Positions 17,632-26,946 of a stretch of DNA of 58,565 nt are shown here, one piece after another. Position 1 is the first letter of the stretch; each line of letters begins with the position of its first letter. The position numbers were made by a program, and so were the translations under genes. Source of the stretch: Pseudomonadota bacterium (GTDB lineage: Bacteria; Pseudomonadota; Gammaproteobacteria; Steroidobacterales; Steroidobacteraceae); contig JAEWLQ010000119.1 in assembly GCA_023457495.1 (NCBI GenBank), positions 1 to 58,565 on the forward strand. The letters run 5' to 3'. The notes beneath the pieces were generated by a model. It was not told the DNA's origin, did not search any database, and saw only the letters and a program-made list of their open reading frames with translations.

Positions 17632-18134
17632 GCGCCGGCCCCCGATGCGACTTCGCGCTGGATCACGGCGAGCGAAACCTTGCCGAAGTCCGCCGCGGTC
17701 GCCGTTGCCATGACGCGCTTGAGCACCGCGAACGGCGTGCCCTTGTCGCCCATGATCGTCACTTCGCGCTCGGCGAGATCTTCCTGCGCGGCCTGGCGCA
17801 GGCTGGTGTCGGCCTGCTCCTTGAGCGCGGCGCGCAGCGGCTCGATGACGAGCTGCGCATCGTCACGCGAGACGTCGGCGACCTTCGCGACGACGCGGCC
17901 GTTCACGAGCAAATCTTCCGTGGTGACCATCACCACCACGGTTTCGCGCGGTTTGATCTCCGCGATCGACTGCGGAATGGTGATGTTCTTGGTGTTCGGC
18001 AGGATCTCGACGTCCGAGCTGTGCAGCAGCAGGAACACGACGAGCATGGTCAGCATGTCGATGAACGGCACGAGCGCCATGTGGCTGCCGCCATGCGAAC
18101 GCTGGCGGTGCTTCTTGATGCGGTAGGAGATCAT
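17628..18134 (-). CDS. ExbD/TolR-family protein (second copy)
   Basis: A 168-residue biopolymer transport protein. A basic cytosolic N-terminus is followed by one membrane helix, LVPFIDMLTMLVVFLLL, with the proton-pathway Asp at about residue 26, then a periplasmic domain ending in GVEIT-like MGDKGTPFAVLKRVMATA. Together with the TolQ-like protein it should form a proton-driven motor. It overlaps the first TolR (4 bp) and the AgmX gene (4 bp). Having two different TolR-type proteins per TolQ matches the Agl motor AglR/AglQ/AglS of Myxococcus. Confidence 0.88.
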   Translation of the reverse strand: MISYRIKKHRQRSHGGSHMALVPFIDMLTMLVVFLLLHSSDVEILPNTKNITIPQSIAEIKPRETVVVMVTTEDLLVNGRVVAKVADVSRDDAQLVIEPLRAALKEQADTSLRQAAQEDLAEREVTIMGDKGTPFAVLKRVMATATAADFGKVSLAVIQREVASGAGA

Positions 18135-18667
18135 TTGCGACCTCCGGCGGCCGCGCCGACCAGCGGCGCGTCACCCACCGAGATGTCCGGGAACAGCTCC
18201 ACGTTCTGCATGCCGATGCCGGCGCGGTTCTGCCACACGCGCACGTTGTCCATGGTCTGCACCAGCACGTCGTACGGGATGTTCGGCTCGAGCAACACGC
18301 TCGCCGCGAGCACGGTCGGATACTTCGCCTTCACTTCCTGCAGGAAGGTAGATAGACCCTGGTAGTCATAGTCTCCATCCACCTTCTGCAGCGTTTTCAG
18401 CACGCCCGAATTGCGATCGGCGACTGCGATCTCGTTCTGCCGCACGATGATCTCGAGATTGAGCCCTTTCGGAAGCTCCGGCACCGAGGAGTTGGGCGCC
18501 GGGAGATTCAGCTCGAGAATGTTCGTGTGCGAGAACACCGCGGTGAACAGCAGGAAGAACACGAGGATCACCATCATGTCGATCATCGGCACGATGTTGA
18601 GATCGTGGCGGCCCTTGTACTTCGCATGGTTGCGAATGGAACGGGCGGCGAGCTTTGATGCGGCCAT
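18131..18667 (-). CDS. ExbD/TolR-family protein (first copy)
   Basis: A 178-residue ExbD/TolR protein with N-terminal basic region, helix NIVPMIDMMVILVFFLLFTAVF carrying the conserved Asp, and a periplasmic domain with PELPKGLNLEIIVRQNEIAVADR. It differs enough from its neighbour to be a distinct subunit. A good AGAGGAA ribosome site precedes the ATG. It is translated just after the TolQ-like gene and overlaps the next tolR gene by 4 bp. The role is inferred: heteromeric stator of a TolQ/R/R motor. Confidence 0.88.
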   Translation of the reverse strand: MAASKLAARSIRNHAKYKGRHDLNIVPMIDMMVILVFFLLFTAVFSHTNILELNLPAPNSSVPELPKGLNLEIIVRQNEIAVADRNSGVLKTLQKVDGDYDYQGLSTFLQEVKAKYPTVLAASVLLEPNIPYDVLVQTMDNVRVWQNRAGIGMQNVELFPDISVGDAPLVGAAAGGRK

Positions 18668-18721
18668 CGTTGTTCCTCTGCGCGTTTACCGGAGTCGTCG
18701 TTCAGCGGGTAGTTTGGACGA

Positions 18722-19420
18722 TCAGGCCGGACGCGGCGCCGGGGCGCGCGGCGGCATGCCGTGTTGCGGCGACGGCGCGGCCGGCTCCGAATAACGCTCG
18801 GTGATGGAGTTGAGGAACTTCACCACGGCGATCTCGAGACTGTCGATCAGCGCGGTCGTCTTCGCCTCGAGGAACATGTGCGAGAGCAGCAGCACGATCG
18901 CGACGAACAGGCCCGACGCCGTGGCGTTCATCGCCTCGGAGATGGCCGCGGCGAGCAATCCCGCCTTTTCAGCAGGATTCGCCTGCGACACCGCGCCGAA
19001 CGCGTGGATCAGCGCGATGATGGTGCCCAGAAGACCGATGAGCATGCCGATGTTGGCGAGCGCCGCCAGGTACGGCGTGCGCTTCTCGAGACGCGGAACG
19101 ATCTCGAGCAGCGACTCTTCCATCGCCTGCTGGATGTCGTCGCGGCGACGCGCGGTCGCGAGACGGGCCAGGCCGTACTTGAGCACGGTGCCGATCTGCG
19201 CCTGCGAGTTGTTGGCGAGCGTGATCGCCTGCTTGAAGTTGCCGGCGCCGAGGTGCGGCGAGACATCGTCCCACAGGTTGCGGTTTTTCATGGTTTCCCT
19301 CGTCAGGTAGAACCAGCGCTCGATGGCGATGGAAACACCCACGACGAAGATGATGGCCAGCGGGAACAGTACGAGACCGCCGTCCTTGAAGAAATTGATG
19401 ATGGTGTTGAGCCAGGTCAC
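18722..19420 (-). CDS. MotA/TolQ/ExbB-family motor protein
   Basis: A 232-residue protein with three membrane helices: GGLVLFPLAIIFVVGVSIAIE (about 14-34), the LAALANIGMLIGLLGTIIALIHAF helix (about 115-140), and ATASGLFVAIVLLLSHMF (about 165-185). This is the MotA/TolQ/ExbB fold whose last two helices form the proton channel with TolR/ExbD. It begins with GTG after a GGAGAG ribosome site. About 100 bp of non-coding DNA upstream could hold an internal promoter. It should be the AglR-like core of the motor encoded here. Confidence 0.9.
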   Translation of the reverse strand: MTWLNTIINFFKDGGLVLFPLAIIFVVGVSIAIERWFYLTRETMKNRNLWDDVSPHLGAGNFKQAITLANNSQAQIGTVLKYGLARLATARRRDDIQQAMEESLLEIVPRLEKRTPYLAALANIGMLIGLLGTIIALIHAFGAVSQANPAEKAGLLAAAISEAMNATASGLFVAIVLLLSHMFLEAKTTALIDSLEIAVVKFLNSITERYSEPAAPSPQHGMPPRAPAPRPA

Positions 19421-19521
19421 GGTGAACTCTCCTCAGAGTCGAGACTGCAGAAACGCGCCCCGGCAATTACCAGGGCAAGGGCGCGACAAGATTGCGTTAC
19501 ATAAGCGACGAAAACTGTTAA

Positions 19522-19998
19522 TCACTTCTCGCTCTTGCCGGCGGGCGCGGCCTCGTTAGGCTGCAACGCTTCGAAGTAGCGATTCTGTCGGCGAAACACG
19601 TCGCGATCGACGGGCTCGAGTACCTCGTCGAGCAGGCTGTTCACGGGACGCCCCACGAGATCGCCGAGCTCTGCACTGCGCCAGGGCACGATGTACAACA
19701 CCTTCGGCAGTTCGCGGTTGCCCGTGATCTGGGTCGCATCGAGATCCAGGTAGTCCTTCGCGCCGGGCCTGGCGGCCGGCTTGTTAGCCGGAGCCGCGGG
19801 CTTCGCGGCGGGAGCGGACTGCGGCGCGGCCGTGGCCGGTGGCGGCGGTGGCGCGGCACCCGGAGCGGAGGTGTTCACGCCCGGCTCCATCGCGTCGTTC
19901 GGCGGAGCGGCGCCCGGCGTCGCATCCGCGGGCGGCGGCGTCTGCGCGAGCGCGCTGGCGGCGAGCAGCAGGAGCGCGAGTCCCAGTAGTTTGTTCAT
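19522..19998 (-). CDS. Exported Pro/Ala-rich protein of unknown function
   Basis: A 158-residue protein with a signal peptide (KLLGLALLLLAASALA, cleavage before QTPPP), an Ala/Pro-rich disordered middle (about 20-85), and a short conserved-looking C-terminal part containing YLDLDATQITGNRELPKVLYIVPWRS and PVNSLLDEVLEPVDRDVFRRQ. I do not recognise a domain. It lies 1 bp after the 1143-residue TPR gene and just before the TolQ gene, so it is very likely a periplasmic component of the same machine. Confidence 0.75.
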   Translation of the reverse strand: MNKLLGLALLLLAASALAQTPPPADATPGAAPPNDAMEPGVNTSAPGAAPPPPPATAAPQSAPAAKPAAPANKPAARPGAKDYLDLDATQITGNRELPKVLYIVPWRSAELGDLVGRPVNSLLDEVLEPVDRDVFRRQNRYFEALQPNEAAPAGKSEK

Positions 19999-19999
19999 G

Positions 20000-22900
20000 T
20001 CAGCTTCCTTCCGGCTTCGGCTGGGCCGGCGCCTTGTTGCGCGCGCGTAGTTCGGCGAGCCAGCTCGTCACGGGCTTGTCCTCGCCCGTCAGTTCTTTGT
20101 AGGTCTCGAGCTCGGCCTGTGCAGTGACCGGATCATCGAGATAAAGGTCGAGGAGGACACCCAGATTGCGGTGCGCCGGCGCGTAGGACGGATTCGCCTT
20201 GATCGCGCTCTCGTACGCGGCGCGCGCCTCGGCGAATTTGCCCGCCTGGCGCAGCGTGAGGCCGTATTCGTTCCAGGTCTGCGCGTCCCAGGCCGCGAGT
20301 TGCGTCGCCTTCGCGAGCGCGGCTTCCGACTCGGGCAGCTGGTTCGCGTTGCGGTGGAGGATGCCGAGGTTCGCGTATGGACCCGGCAGATCCGGGTACG
20401 ACTGCGTCATCAGCTGGAACTCGAGGCTGGCCTGCGTGGGATCCGTGCGCATCAGTTGCAGCGCGCGACCGAAATCGGTGGTGGCGGCCGCGGGCGCCTT
20501 CGGAATCACGGGCGCGGCCGCGACCGGCGCGGCCTGCGGATTCGTCACGGGCGGCGCGGTGGGATCGGCGGGCGTCGCCATCGGCGGATCCGGCAACGCG
20601 GGCGGCGGCGGCGCGGCGGGCACGACCGCATCGACCGACGCGCTGATCATCTCGCTCTTGCCGTAGCGGCCGGGCTTGAGCTCGGCGAGCGCCGCGAAAC
20701 TCTTCTTCACGCCTTCGTCGTAGACGTTGTCGCGCGTGCGCTTGGTGTTGATTTCGTGCGTCGAGATGGCCTGCTCTTCGAACGGGAACGCCTGTTCCTC
20801 GAGCAGCGAGTTGTATTCGTCGAGCTGATCGCCCTGGATGTTCTTCGGCCGCTGCGACGCCATGATGTCCTGGCCGAGCTTGCGGTAGATCTCCGCGATC
20901 TCGTACGTCGCCATGGTCGTCACTTCCGCCACGCGGTAGTCAGCCGCGGACTTGTATCCGCCGAGCGCCGCTTCCATCGCCTTGCGCTTCTTCGCGAGCG
21001 ACGCCTTGAGCGGCAGCAGCAGCGCGATGCTGCGGTATTCGTCGCGCGCCGGCGCGGCGAGCGCGAGCTGCGCTTTCGCGGCGAGATATTGCGTGCGGTC
21101 GGTGCGCGCGGCGCCCGCGTTGCGGTCCGCCGCAACGATCTCGCGCTGCCAGCGCCGCTGGCCTTCGAGGTTGCCGGCGTTGCCCGCGATATCGGCGAGC
21201 TTCTGGCGCGCCTCGATCGAATCGCTCACCGGCGTGGGGTACGTGACGACGAAGCGCTCGAGCATGCCGACGGCCTTCGTCGTATTGCCGGCTTTCGCGT
21301 ACAGGTCGGCGGCCTGCAGGTTCGCCTCGCGCTGGATGTCCTTCGATTCGGCCGGGTTCAGCGCGATGCGCTCGAACTCGAGCGCCGCCTGCCCCGCCTG
21401 CCCCGTCTCGCCATACGCCACCGCGAGCTTGCGCGTCACGTCGGCGGTGTATTCGCTCTTCGGGTTGCTCGCGCGGAAGCGCTCGAGCACCTGGATCGCG
21501 CGCGGCCAGTCCTTGAGGATGATGAGCTGCGCGCCGGCATCGTATTCGGCCTGCGCCGCGATCTTCGAGCTGCCGGCCACCGCCGCGATGCGCAGGAAGT
21601 CGTCGACCGCGCCGAGGTTGTCGCCGGACTGCTGCTTGGCTTCGGCCTGGCGATAGACCGCCGAGGCGATGCGCTCGGTGAGATCGGCGCGCATCTTGTC
21701 GTTCGGCGGCGTGAGCTCGCGCGCCGCGATGAAACCCTTCTCCGCCTCGGCGAATTGCATGAGGTCGAAGTTCGCCTGGCCGATGATCGTGTACGCGATG
21801 CGCCGCTTCGGCCCGTCGGCCGGCGGCTGATGCGCCAGCACGAGGTTCGCGACCTCGATCGAGCGCTGCATGTCCTTCGTCGCGAAGATGTCCTCGGCGG
21901 CGCGCGTCAGCACGCCGGACGCGTCGGGATGCTCGGGGAAGCTGGTGCCGAACTTGATGCCGAGATCGACCGTCTGCCGATGCCACTCCGCCTTGTCGGC
22001 TTCCGGCAGCCGGGCCTCGTGTTTGGCGAGCGAGCCCAGGGCGGCGTAGGCCGCGGCGGCGGAGCGCTCGTTGCGCGGGTAGTTATACGCGGTGCGCGTG
22101 AACTCGGCGGCGGCATTGCTGAAATCGCCCGCCTCGTACAGCGTCTCGGCGAGCAGGTAGTTGGTGCCGAAGGATTCCGGATCGTCCGGGAAGGAATCGA
22201 GGTAGGTGCGATACCAGCGCGCGGCCTCGAGGTATTCGTCCGCCTTCTTCGACTTCTGCGCGTTCGCGTGGAAGTAGGTGGCGACGTCCTTGAGATTGAT
22301 CTTCAGTTCTTTCGCGATGTTCGGATAGTCGGCGCGGTTGCGGCCCTGCCAGAACGTCGTGCCGTAGTTGTACAGCGCCACGTATTCGCGCTTGCCGTCC
22401 AGGACCAGCTCGGTGAAGCCGCCCTTGCGGTAGGCCTCGATGGCCTGCATCGAAAGTCCCGGCGAGAACTCGCTGTTCGGCTCGCGCGTCGCATACGCGC
22501 GGTAGACGGCGGCGGCGTCCTGGTAACGCTCCTTCTCGACGTACAGGTCGCCGAGCCGCGAGTAGATCACGGGCGCATAGGCGGGGTTGCCGTGTCCGGA
22601 AATGAACCGCTCCATCGCGGCCACCGAGTCGTCGTCGTACGAGAACGTGACGGCCATGACGCGCAACGTGTCGTCGGCGAGCTCGCGGCTCGCGCGCGGC
22701 AGCTTGTCGAGCGGCACGAGCTTCTTGTCCGACTTCGTGAGCATCGTGCGGTCGAGCACGCCCGCGAACTGCGGCAGGCTCTCGTCGTTGAGCCCCTGCT
22801 TGAACAGCGACCAGCCGCTCTTGTAGAGGCTCTGGGTGAGAAAGGCGGACTTCTCGCCCTGCGAGACGACGTATTGATAGGCGTCCTGCGCGGCGCGGTA

Positions 22901-23431
22901 GTTGCGCGCGGAGAACAGCAGTTCGCCGCGGCGGAACTGCACCTCGTCCATCTGCGACGTGCGCGGATAACGACGCAGGATGTCGTCGAGCGAGGCCAGC
23001 GCCTTCTCGGGCTGGCCCGTGGTCTCGTACGCGCGCGCGAGCTGGTAGAGCACCTGGTCGTTGCGCGGGTAGTCGGGATAGGACTTGAGAAGGCTCGAAT
23101 AGAGCTTGATCGCCTCGGCGCCCTGCAGGTCGAGCGTGCTCGCCTCGCCCTGCATGCGCTCGCCCTCGCCCGCCTCCATGTTGAGGTCGGCGAGACGGCG
23201 CAATGCCTCGGCGCGCAGCTGCGGATCCGTCTTCTGCAGCTCGAGGAAGCGGCGGTAGTTGTCCATCGCACGCGCGGCGCTGGCTTCCACCTTCTGGTCC
23301 TGCTGGATCACCACCGGCCGGCTCTGCAGATCGCCGATGGTCTTTTCCTTCTTCTTGGGCGCGGCCGCGGCGTTCAGCGCGACACCCGCGCACAGCGCCG
23401 AAATGGCGACGGCGAGTAGTTTGCGCTTCAC
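20000..23431 (-). CDS. Large periplasmic TPR-repeat protein (AgmU/GltD-like architecture)
   Basis: A 1143-residue exported protein. The signal peptide runs to about residue 24 (AISALCAGVALNAAAA). Nearly all of the rest is tetratricopeptide repeats, for example YPRNDQVLYQLARAYETTGQ, YPDLPGPYANLGILHRNANQ, AQTWNEYGLTLRQAGKFAEA and PSYAPAHRNLGVLLDLYL. A Pro/Ala-rich hinge lies near 960-1010 before the last repeats. Myxococcus AgmU (GltD) is a comparable TPR protein of about 1200 residues in the gliding complex; the similarity named here is in architecture and neighbours, not a computed alignment. The start overlaps the upstream TPR gene by 4 bp, so they are coupled. Likely role: scaffold spanning the periplasm. 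Confidence 0.87.
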   Translation of the reverse strand: MKRKLLAVAISALCAGVALNAAAAPKKKEKTIGDLQSRPVVIQQDQKVEASAARAMDNYRRFLELQKTDPQLRAEALRRLADLNMEAGEGERMQGEASTLDLQGAEAIKLYSSLLKSYPDYPRNDQVLYQLARAYETTGQPEKALASLDDILRRYPRTSQMDEVQFRRGELLFSARNYRAAQDAYQYVVSQGEKSAFLTQSLYKSGWSLFKQGLNDESLPQFAGVLDRTMLTKSDKKLVPLDKLPRASRELADDTLRVMAVTFSYDDDSVAAMERFISGHGNPAYAPVIYSRLGDLYVEKERYQDAAAVYRAYATREPNSEFSPGLSMQAIEAYRKGGFTELVLDGKREYVALYNYGTTFWQGRNRADYPNIAKELKINLKDVATYFHANAQKSKKADEYLEAARWYRTYLDSFPDDPESFGTNYLLAETLYEAGDFSNAAAEFTRTAYNYPRNERSAAAAYAALGSLAKHEARLPEADKAEWHRQTVDLGIKFGTSFPEHPDASGVLTRAAEDIFATKDMQRSIEVANLVLAHQPPADGPKRRIAYTIIGQANFDLMQFAEAEKGFIAARELTPPNDKMRADLTERIASAVYRQAEAKQQSGDNLGAVDDFLRIAAVAGSSKIAAQAEYDAGAQLIILKDWPRAIQVLERFRASNPKSEYTADVTRKLAVAYGETGQAGQAALEFERIALNPAESKDIQREANLQAADLYAKAGNTTKAVGMLERFVVTYPTPVSDSIEARQKLADIAGNAGNLEGQRRWQREIVAADRNAGAARTDRTQYLAAKAQLALAAPARDEYRSIALLLPLKASLAKKRKAMEAALGGYKSAADYRVAEVTTMATYEIAEIYRKLGQDIMASQRPKNIQGDQLDEYNSLLEEQAFPFEEQAISTHEINTKRTRDNVYDEGVKKSFAALAELKPGRYGKSEMISASVDAVVPAAPPPPALPDPPMATPADPTAPPVTNPQAAPVAAAPVIPKAPAAATTDFGRALQLMRTDPTQASLEFQLMTQSYPDLPGPYANLGILHRNANQLPESEAALAKATQLAAWDAQTWNEYGLTLRQAGKFAEARAAYESAIKANPSYAPAHRNLGVLLDLYLDDPVTAQAELETYKELTGEDKPVTSWLAELRARNKAPAQPKPEGS

Positions 23432-25461
23432 GGCGCTTCCTCCGCGGGGGGCGCGGGCTGCGGCGCGGACGGATCGACCGGTGGCGATTCCGTGGCGGGC
23501 GTTTCCTGGTCCGGCGTCACCTGCTCGAGCTCGCCCTGCGACTCGCTCGGCCGCTCACCGGCGGGCGCGCTCACCGCGCCGCCGCCGAGCGCGGCGCGGT
23601 CGTAGATGGACGCCAGCGCGAAACGCGCCTGGATCTGGTAGGTCCCGATGCGTTCCTTCTGCTGCTCGAGCTCGCCGCGCGCGAGCGTTTCGAGCAATTC
23701 GTTCTGCTGCTTCGCGACCTCGGCGAGACGCACCTGCGCGCCTTCGAGACGCGCGCGCAGCGCCGCGACACGCGCCGCGAATTCGCCGGTGTTGTTGGGC
23801 ATCGAGCCGCGCGCCTTCTCCACCCGGACCCAGCGGTTCTGGGCTTCGCGCAAGGCCTGATCGAGATCCTTCAACGTGCGCCGTTCGTTCCACACGCGCG
23901 CCTTGAAGGATTCGGCGAGGCGCCAGTACAGGACGCCCTTGGCGAGGCGCGTCTTCTCGCGGATCGCGTTGGTCTCGTCGTCGTCCGGCGCGGTCAGCAG
24001 CGCGGCCTCGAGGCGCATGATGCGCGCCCACTGATCGCGTTCTTCGGCGGTGCCGAGCGCGGCGACATCCTGGGTGCTCTCGACCTGGTCGAGCACGCCG
24101 CCCGCGGTGGCGCGGTCCGCGCCGTACTGGTCGAGGCGGCCCGAGGCGAGCACGGCGTCGGCCTGCGGCACACGTTCCGCGTAGGCGCGCTCGCGCGTGT
24201 CGAGCATGTCGTCGAATGCGACGATGCTGTCCTGCCAGGTGGACAGCGTGCTGCCGAGAAATGCGAGGTCGCGGTAGTTCTTGAGGCCTTCCTGGAAATC
24301 GTGACCGGCCAGCAGGTGATAGAGATAACGGGACTCGGGCGCGTTCGGCAGCTCGCGCAGCTGCCAGAACCAGCCGTATTGATCCTTCGAATCACGCTGC
24401 AGCAGCCGGTCCAGCATGGTGCCGTCGTCGATCTCGGCGATCGACGAGTCGATGTTCGCGGTTTCCGTGTCGAAGGAGCGAATGGCGCTCTCGTAGTTCT
24501 CCGCGGCCTGCGCGTTCGCATTCAGCTTGGCGAAGGCATACGGAATCGCGAGATAGGCTTCCTGCACGGCCGAATCGAGCAGATTGCGATCGCGCAATTC
24601 CATCCACGGCGTCAGCGCCTCCTGGAACTGCCCGCTCGCCGCATCGGCCCAGCCGACGCCGAGCAGCGCCTTGTTCGAGTATGGCCCGTCGAGGCGCACA
24701 CGCTGCAGCACGGGCTTGGCGAGATCCGGCTGGTTGTTCTGTAGATAGGCGTAACCGAGCGCGAGGTTCGCGCGGTCCTTGAGAGAGCGCAGCTCGCGGC
24801 GGCCGGACTCGAGGGTGCCGACCGACGTCAGGAACGGGTCCGCCTCGGCGATGAGCCCCTTGCGCACCAGTGCGACGCCCAGGTTGTACTGCGCGTAGGC
24901 CAGCCAGTCGGACTGGTCCTTGCGGCCGCGCCAGGAATCGAGCAGCGCGATGGCCTCGTCGAAACGCTGCTGGCGCAGCAGGATGTTCGACAGCAGGTGC
25001 ATGCGCTCGGCTTCGAGGTCCGGCGTGAGCCGGCCCTGCACTTCCTTGATGGCGCGCTCCGCGCGATCGAGATAGCCGCGCGCGTACCAGACCTTGCCGA
25101 GATAGAACCACGCGCGGTTGCGCACGCCTTCGGGCACCGAGCGCGTCAGCAGCGTTTCGAAGCGTTCGCCCGCCTCGTTGTGCAGGCCCAGCGATAGATA
25201 GAGTCCGCCGAGCAGCAGGTTGGTTTCCGCGTCGTGGTGCGGCATGCGCTCCCACTGCTGGTAGGCCAGCAGCCGGGTGATCGCGTCGAGATCCTTGCCC
25301 TGGTAGTAATAGAAGAGTGCGTCGCCGAAATGCAGGTCGCGCACCACCGTGGGCGACAGCTTGTCGACATCGGGTTTGGCAGCGAGCGCGGGCGGCGCCG
25401 ATACGGCCAGGCATGCCACCGCCGGGATGGCCACCGCTGCGAGCTGTCGGAGACGGTTCAA
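23428..25461 (-). CDS. Periplasmic TPR-repeat protein
   Basis: A 677-residue protein with a signal peptide ending SAPPALA, then TPR-like helical repeats (YYYQGKDLDAITRLLAYQQW, NLLLGGLYLSLGLHNEAGER, NRAWFYLGKVWYARGYLDRA, AQYNLGVALVRKGLIAEADP). A later region has many charged residues and may form a coiled coil (about 540-620, RVAALRARLEGAQVRLAEVA). The last 50 residues are Pro/Glu-rich and disordered. It has the size and context of AglT/GltE-type TPR proteins but I cannot prove orthology. It overlaps the following TPR gene by 4 bp and starts 15 bp after the preceding gene. Confidence 0.82.
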   Translation of the reverse strand: MNRLRQLAAVAIPAVACLAVSAPPALAAKPDVDKLSPTVVRDLHFGDALFYYYQGKDLDAITRLLAYQQWERMPHHDAETNLLLGGLYLSLGLHNEAGERFETLLTRSVPEGVRNRAWFYLGKVWYARGYLDRAERAIKEVQGRLTPDLEAERMHLLSNILLRQQRFDEAIALLDSWRGRKDQSDWLAYAQYNLGVALVRKGLIAEADPFLTSVGTLESGRRELRSLKDRANLALGYAYLQNNQPDLAKPVLQRVRLDGPYSNKALLGVGWADAASGQFQEALTPWMELRDRNLLDSAVQEAYLAIPYAFAKLNANAQAAENYESAIRSFDTETANIDSSIAEIDDGTMLDRLLQRDSKDQYGWFWQLRELPNAPESRYLYHLLAGHDFQEGLKNYRDLAFLGSTLSTWQDSIVAFDDMLDTRERAYAERVPQADAVLASGRLDQYGADRATAGGVLDQVESTQDVAALGTAEERDQWARIMRLEAALLTAPDDDETNAIREKTRLAKGVLYWRLAESFKARVWNERRTLKDLDQALREAQNRWVRVEKARGSMPNNTGEFAARVAALRARLEGAQVRLAEVAKQQNELLETLARGELEQQKERIGTYQIQARFALASIYDRAALGGGAVSAPAGERPSESQGELEQVTPDQETPATESPPVDPSAPQPAPPAEEAP

Positions 25462-25476
25462 GGTCTCACTCCAACC

Positions 25477-26148
25477 TTATTCCCAGTCCTTTATCGCGAA
25501 CTCGGGTTGCGCGCGGCGCTGGCGGTCGGTGATCTTGAGCTCGAGATACTTGGCGCCGACGCCCTTCTCGAACTTGAGATTGGCGCCGCGCTTGTAGTCG
25601 CGCTCGTTCGGGCCCTTGCCGCTGAAGAACGCCACGAGCTCGTGTTCGCCCACCTTGAGGTTGCCCAGGTAGACGCGGTGCACGCCGCCCTTGAGCAGCG
25701 CCTCCGCCTCGCGCGGCGTGTACAGGTAGTTGGCGACTTCCTTGTTGTCGATCTTGAGCGTGAGGGAATCGAGCGCGAAGAACTCGCCGATGTCCATCGA
25801 GACGAACACCGCGACCTGCGTGTTCGCCGGGAACAGCAGTTCTTCTTCGAGCACGAACAACTCGCGGTTGAGATCGACCACGTCCTTCTTGAGGTCCTGC
25901 ACGGTCTCGTCCAGCGAACGCGTGTCGGCGGGTGGTTCGCCGGATTCCGGGGCTGCCGGCGCCGCGCCGTCGACCGGATCGGCCAGCAGCGTGCCCACGG
26001 GCGCATCGGAGATCGCCGCGTCCGCGGACGGAGCCTCTTCCGTCTGCGCCGGCGGCTCGGCGGGCGGATCCTGCGCCACGGCCTGTGTCGCCAGCACTGC
26101 GAAGGCGAGCCATGCGGCGACGCGGGCTAACTTGGTGGGTTTCGGCAT
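25477..26148 (-). CDS. Exported protein with coiled coil and PEGA-like beta domain
   Basis: About 223 residues. A signal peptide (LARVAAWLAFAVLATQAVA) is followed by an acidic Pro/Ala-rich linker, a short coiled coil (LDETVQDLKKDVVDLNRELFVLEEELLF in part), and a beta-rich domain with GGVHRVYLGNLKVGEHELVAFFSGKG, reminiscent of PEGA or Ig-like modules. The ATG at 26148 is chosen because it opens the signal peptide; a longer reading frame to 26385 would overlap the TlpA gene. It lies between tlpA and the TPR gene in the same operon, so it is probably a periplasmic component of that machine. Function unknown. Confidence 0.75.
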   Translation of the reverse strand: MPKPTKLARVAAWLAFAVLATQAVAQDPPAEPPAQTEEAPSADAAISDAPVGTLLADPVDGAAPAAPESGEPPADTRSLDETVQDLKKDVVDLNRELFVLEEELLFPANTQVAVFVSMDIGEFFALDSLTLKIDNKEVANYLYTPREAEALLKGGVHRVYLGNLKVGEHELVAFFSGKGPNERDYKRGANLKFEKGVGAKYLELKITDRQRRAQPEFAIKDWE

Positions 26149-26161
26149 AGGTTGACTCGGA

Positions 26162-26698
26162 TTACTCGTCCAGGAGGGTGCGCAGCTCGCGCACGTAGGT
26201 TGCTTCATCACGGGATTTGAATTCGCGATGCGCGACGCGCAGCACGCCCGCGCGGTCCACGAACACGACCATCGGCAGCCGGTCCACCGCGTAATCGCGC
26301 CCGGTATTGCGCGGCGTCGACACCAGCAAGGGGAACTGCACGTCCTGGGCGCGCGCGAATTTTTCCGCGCGGGCCAGGTTCTCATCCAGGTTGACGCCGA
26401 TCACGACCAGGCCGGCGCTCTTGTAGGTGCGCGCGATGCGGTCGAGCGCCTCGAGCTGATCGCGGCAGGTGCTGCAGCTGCCGCTCCAGAAGCTAACTAC
26501 GACGACTTCGCCGCGATGCTCGGAGATGCGCACGTTCTCACCGGAGATGCCGCGCGCCACGAGATCGGGCGCCGGCTTGCCGACCAGCGCCGGGGGCTCC
26601 GCGGCTCCCGCCGCCATCGTGAAGATCAGCGCCAGCGAGAACAGGCATGCGGACGCAAGTGCAGCAATACGCGCACGCGGAGCATCCACGGTTCTCAC
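26162..26698 (-). CDS. TlpA-like thioredoxin-fold protein
   Basis: About 178 residues with a signal peptide (IAALASACLFSLALIFTMAAGAAE) and a TlpA/AhpC-TSA fold: GKPAPDLVARGISGENVRISEHRG, then the redox motif WSGSCSTCRDQ (Cys-Ser-Thr-Cys), then LPMVVFVDRAGVLRVAH with the cis-Pro. The active site CSTC differs from the CGPC of the second TlpA in this window, so the redox potential probably differs. I choose GTG 26698 as start; GTG 26689 is an alternative, and no strong ribosome site decides. It is the first gene of the operon; a periplasmic thiol-reducing role, perhaps for haem attachment or disulfide repair, is inferred. Confidence 0.8.
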   Translation of the reverse strand: MRTVDAPRARIAALASACLFSLALIFTMAAGAAEPPALVGKPAPDLVARGISGENVRISEHRGEVVVVSFWSGSCSTCRDQLEALDRIARTYKSAGLVVIGVNLDENLARAEKFARAQDVQFPLLVSTPRNTGRDYAVDRLPMVVFVDRAGVLRVAHREFKSRDEATYVRELRTLLDE

Positions 26699-26869
26699 TA
26701 ACAAACAAGCGCTCACGGTCGGTCCAACGGTTGGTTCGAGCCTGCGGTCACCGGACAAGCGAACCGGAATTCCCGCGAAATGACGCGGGAAACCCTCGCA
26801 TAGCCTACTTAACAATGTCAACGAAACATCCCGCCCTTTGCGAAACGCATCGCGAAGCTTCGGGGCCGC

Positions 26870-26918
26870 AAAAAACCAGGGAGCGTCGGCAACCTGCGAC
26901 AGCTGCCCGACGCTCCCT
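26870..26918 (-). terminator. Rho-independent terminator
   Basis: On the minus strand a perfect 12-bp stem, AGGGAGCGTCGG (26918-26907) with CCGACGCTCCCT (26889-26878), has a 17-nt loop and is followed by GG and six T. It lies 29 bp after the stop of the DUF1501-like gene and ends that transcription unit before the tlpA-headed operon. Confidence 0.88.
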
Positions 26919-26946
26919 CGGGATCTCGCGTCCGTGCGCGCCGCCT

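Noticed and set aside
20171..23419. 1082-codon plus-strand open frame opposite the TPR gene
   Set aside because: Arg-rich composition typical of antisense frames in high-GC DNA; the minus strand has a signal peptide and TPR repeats.
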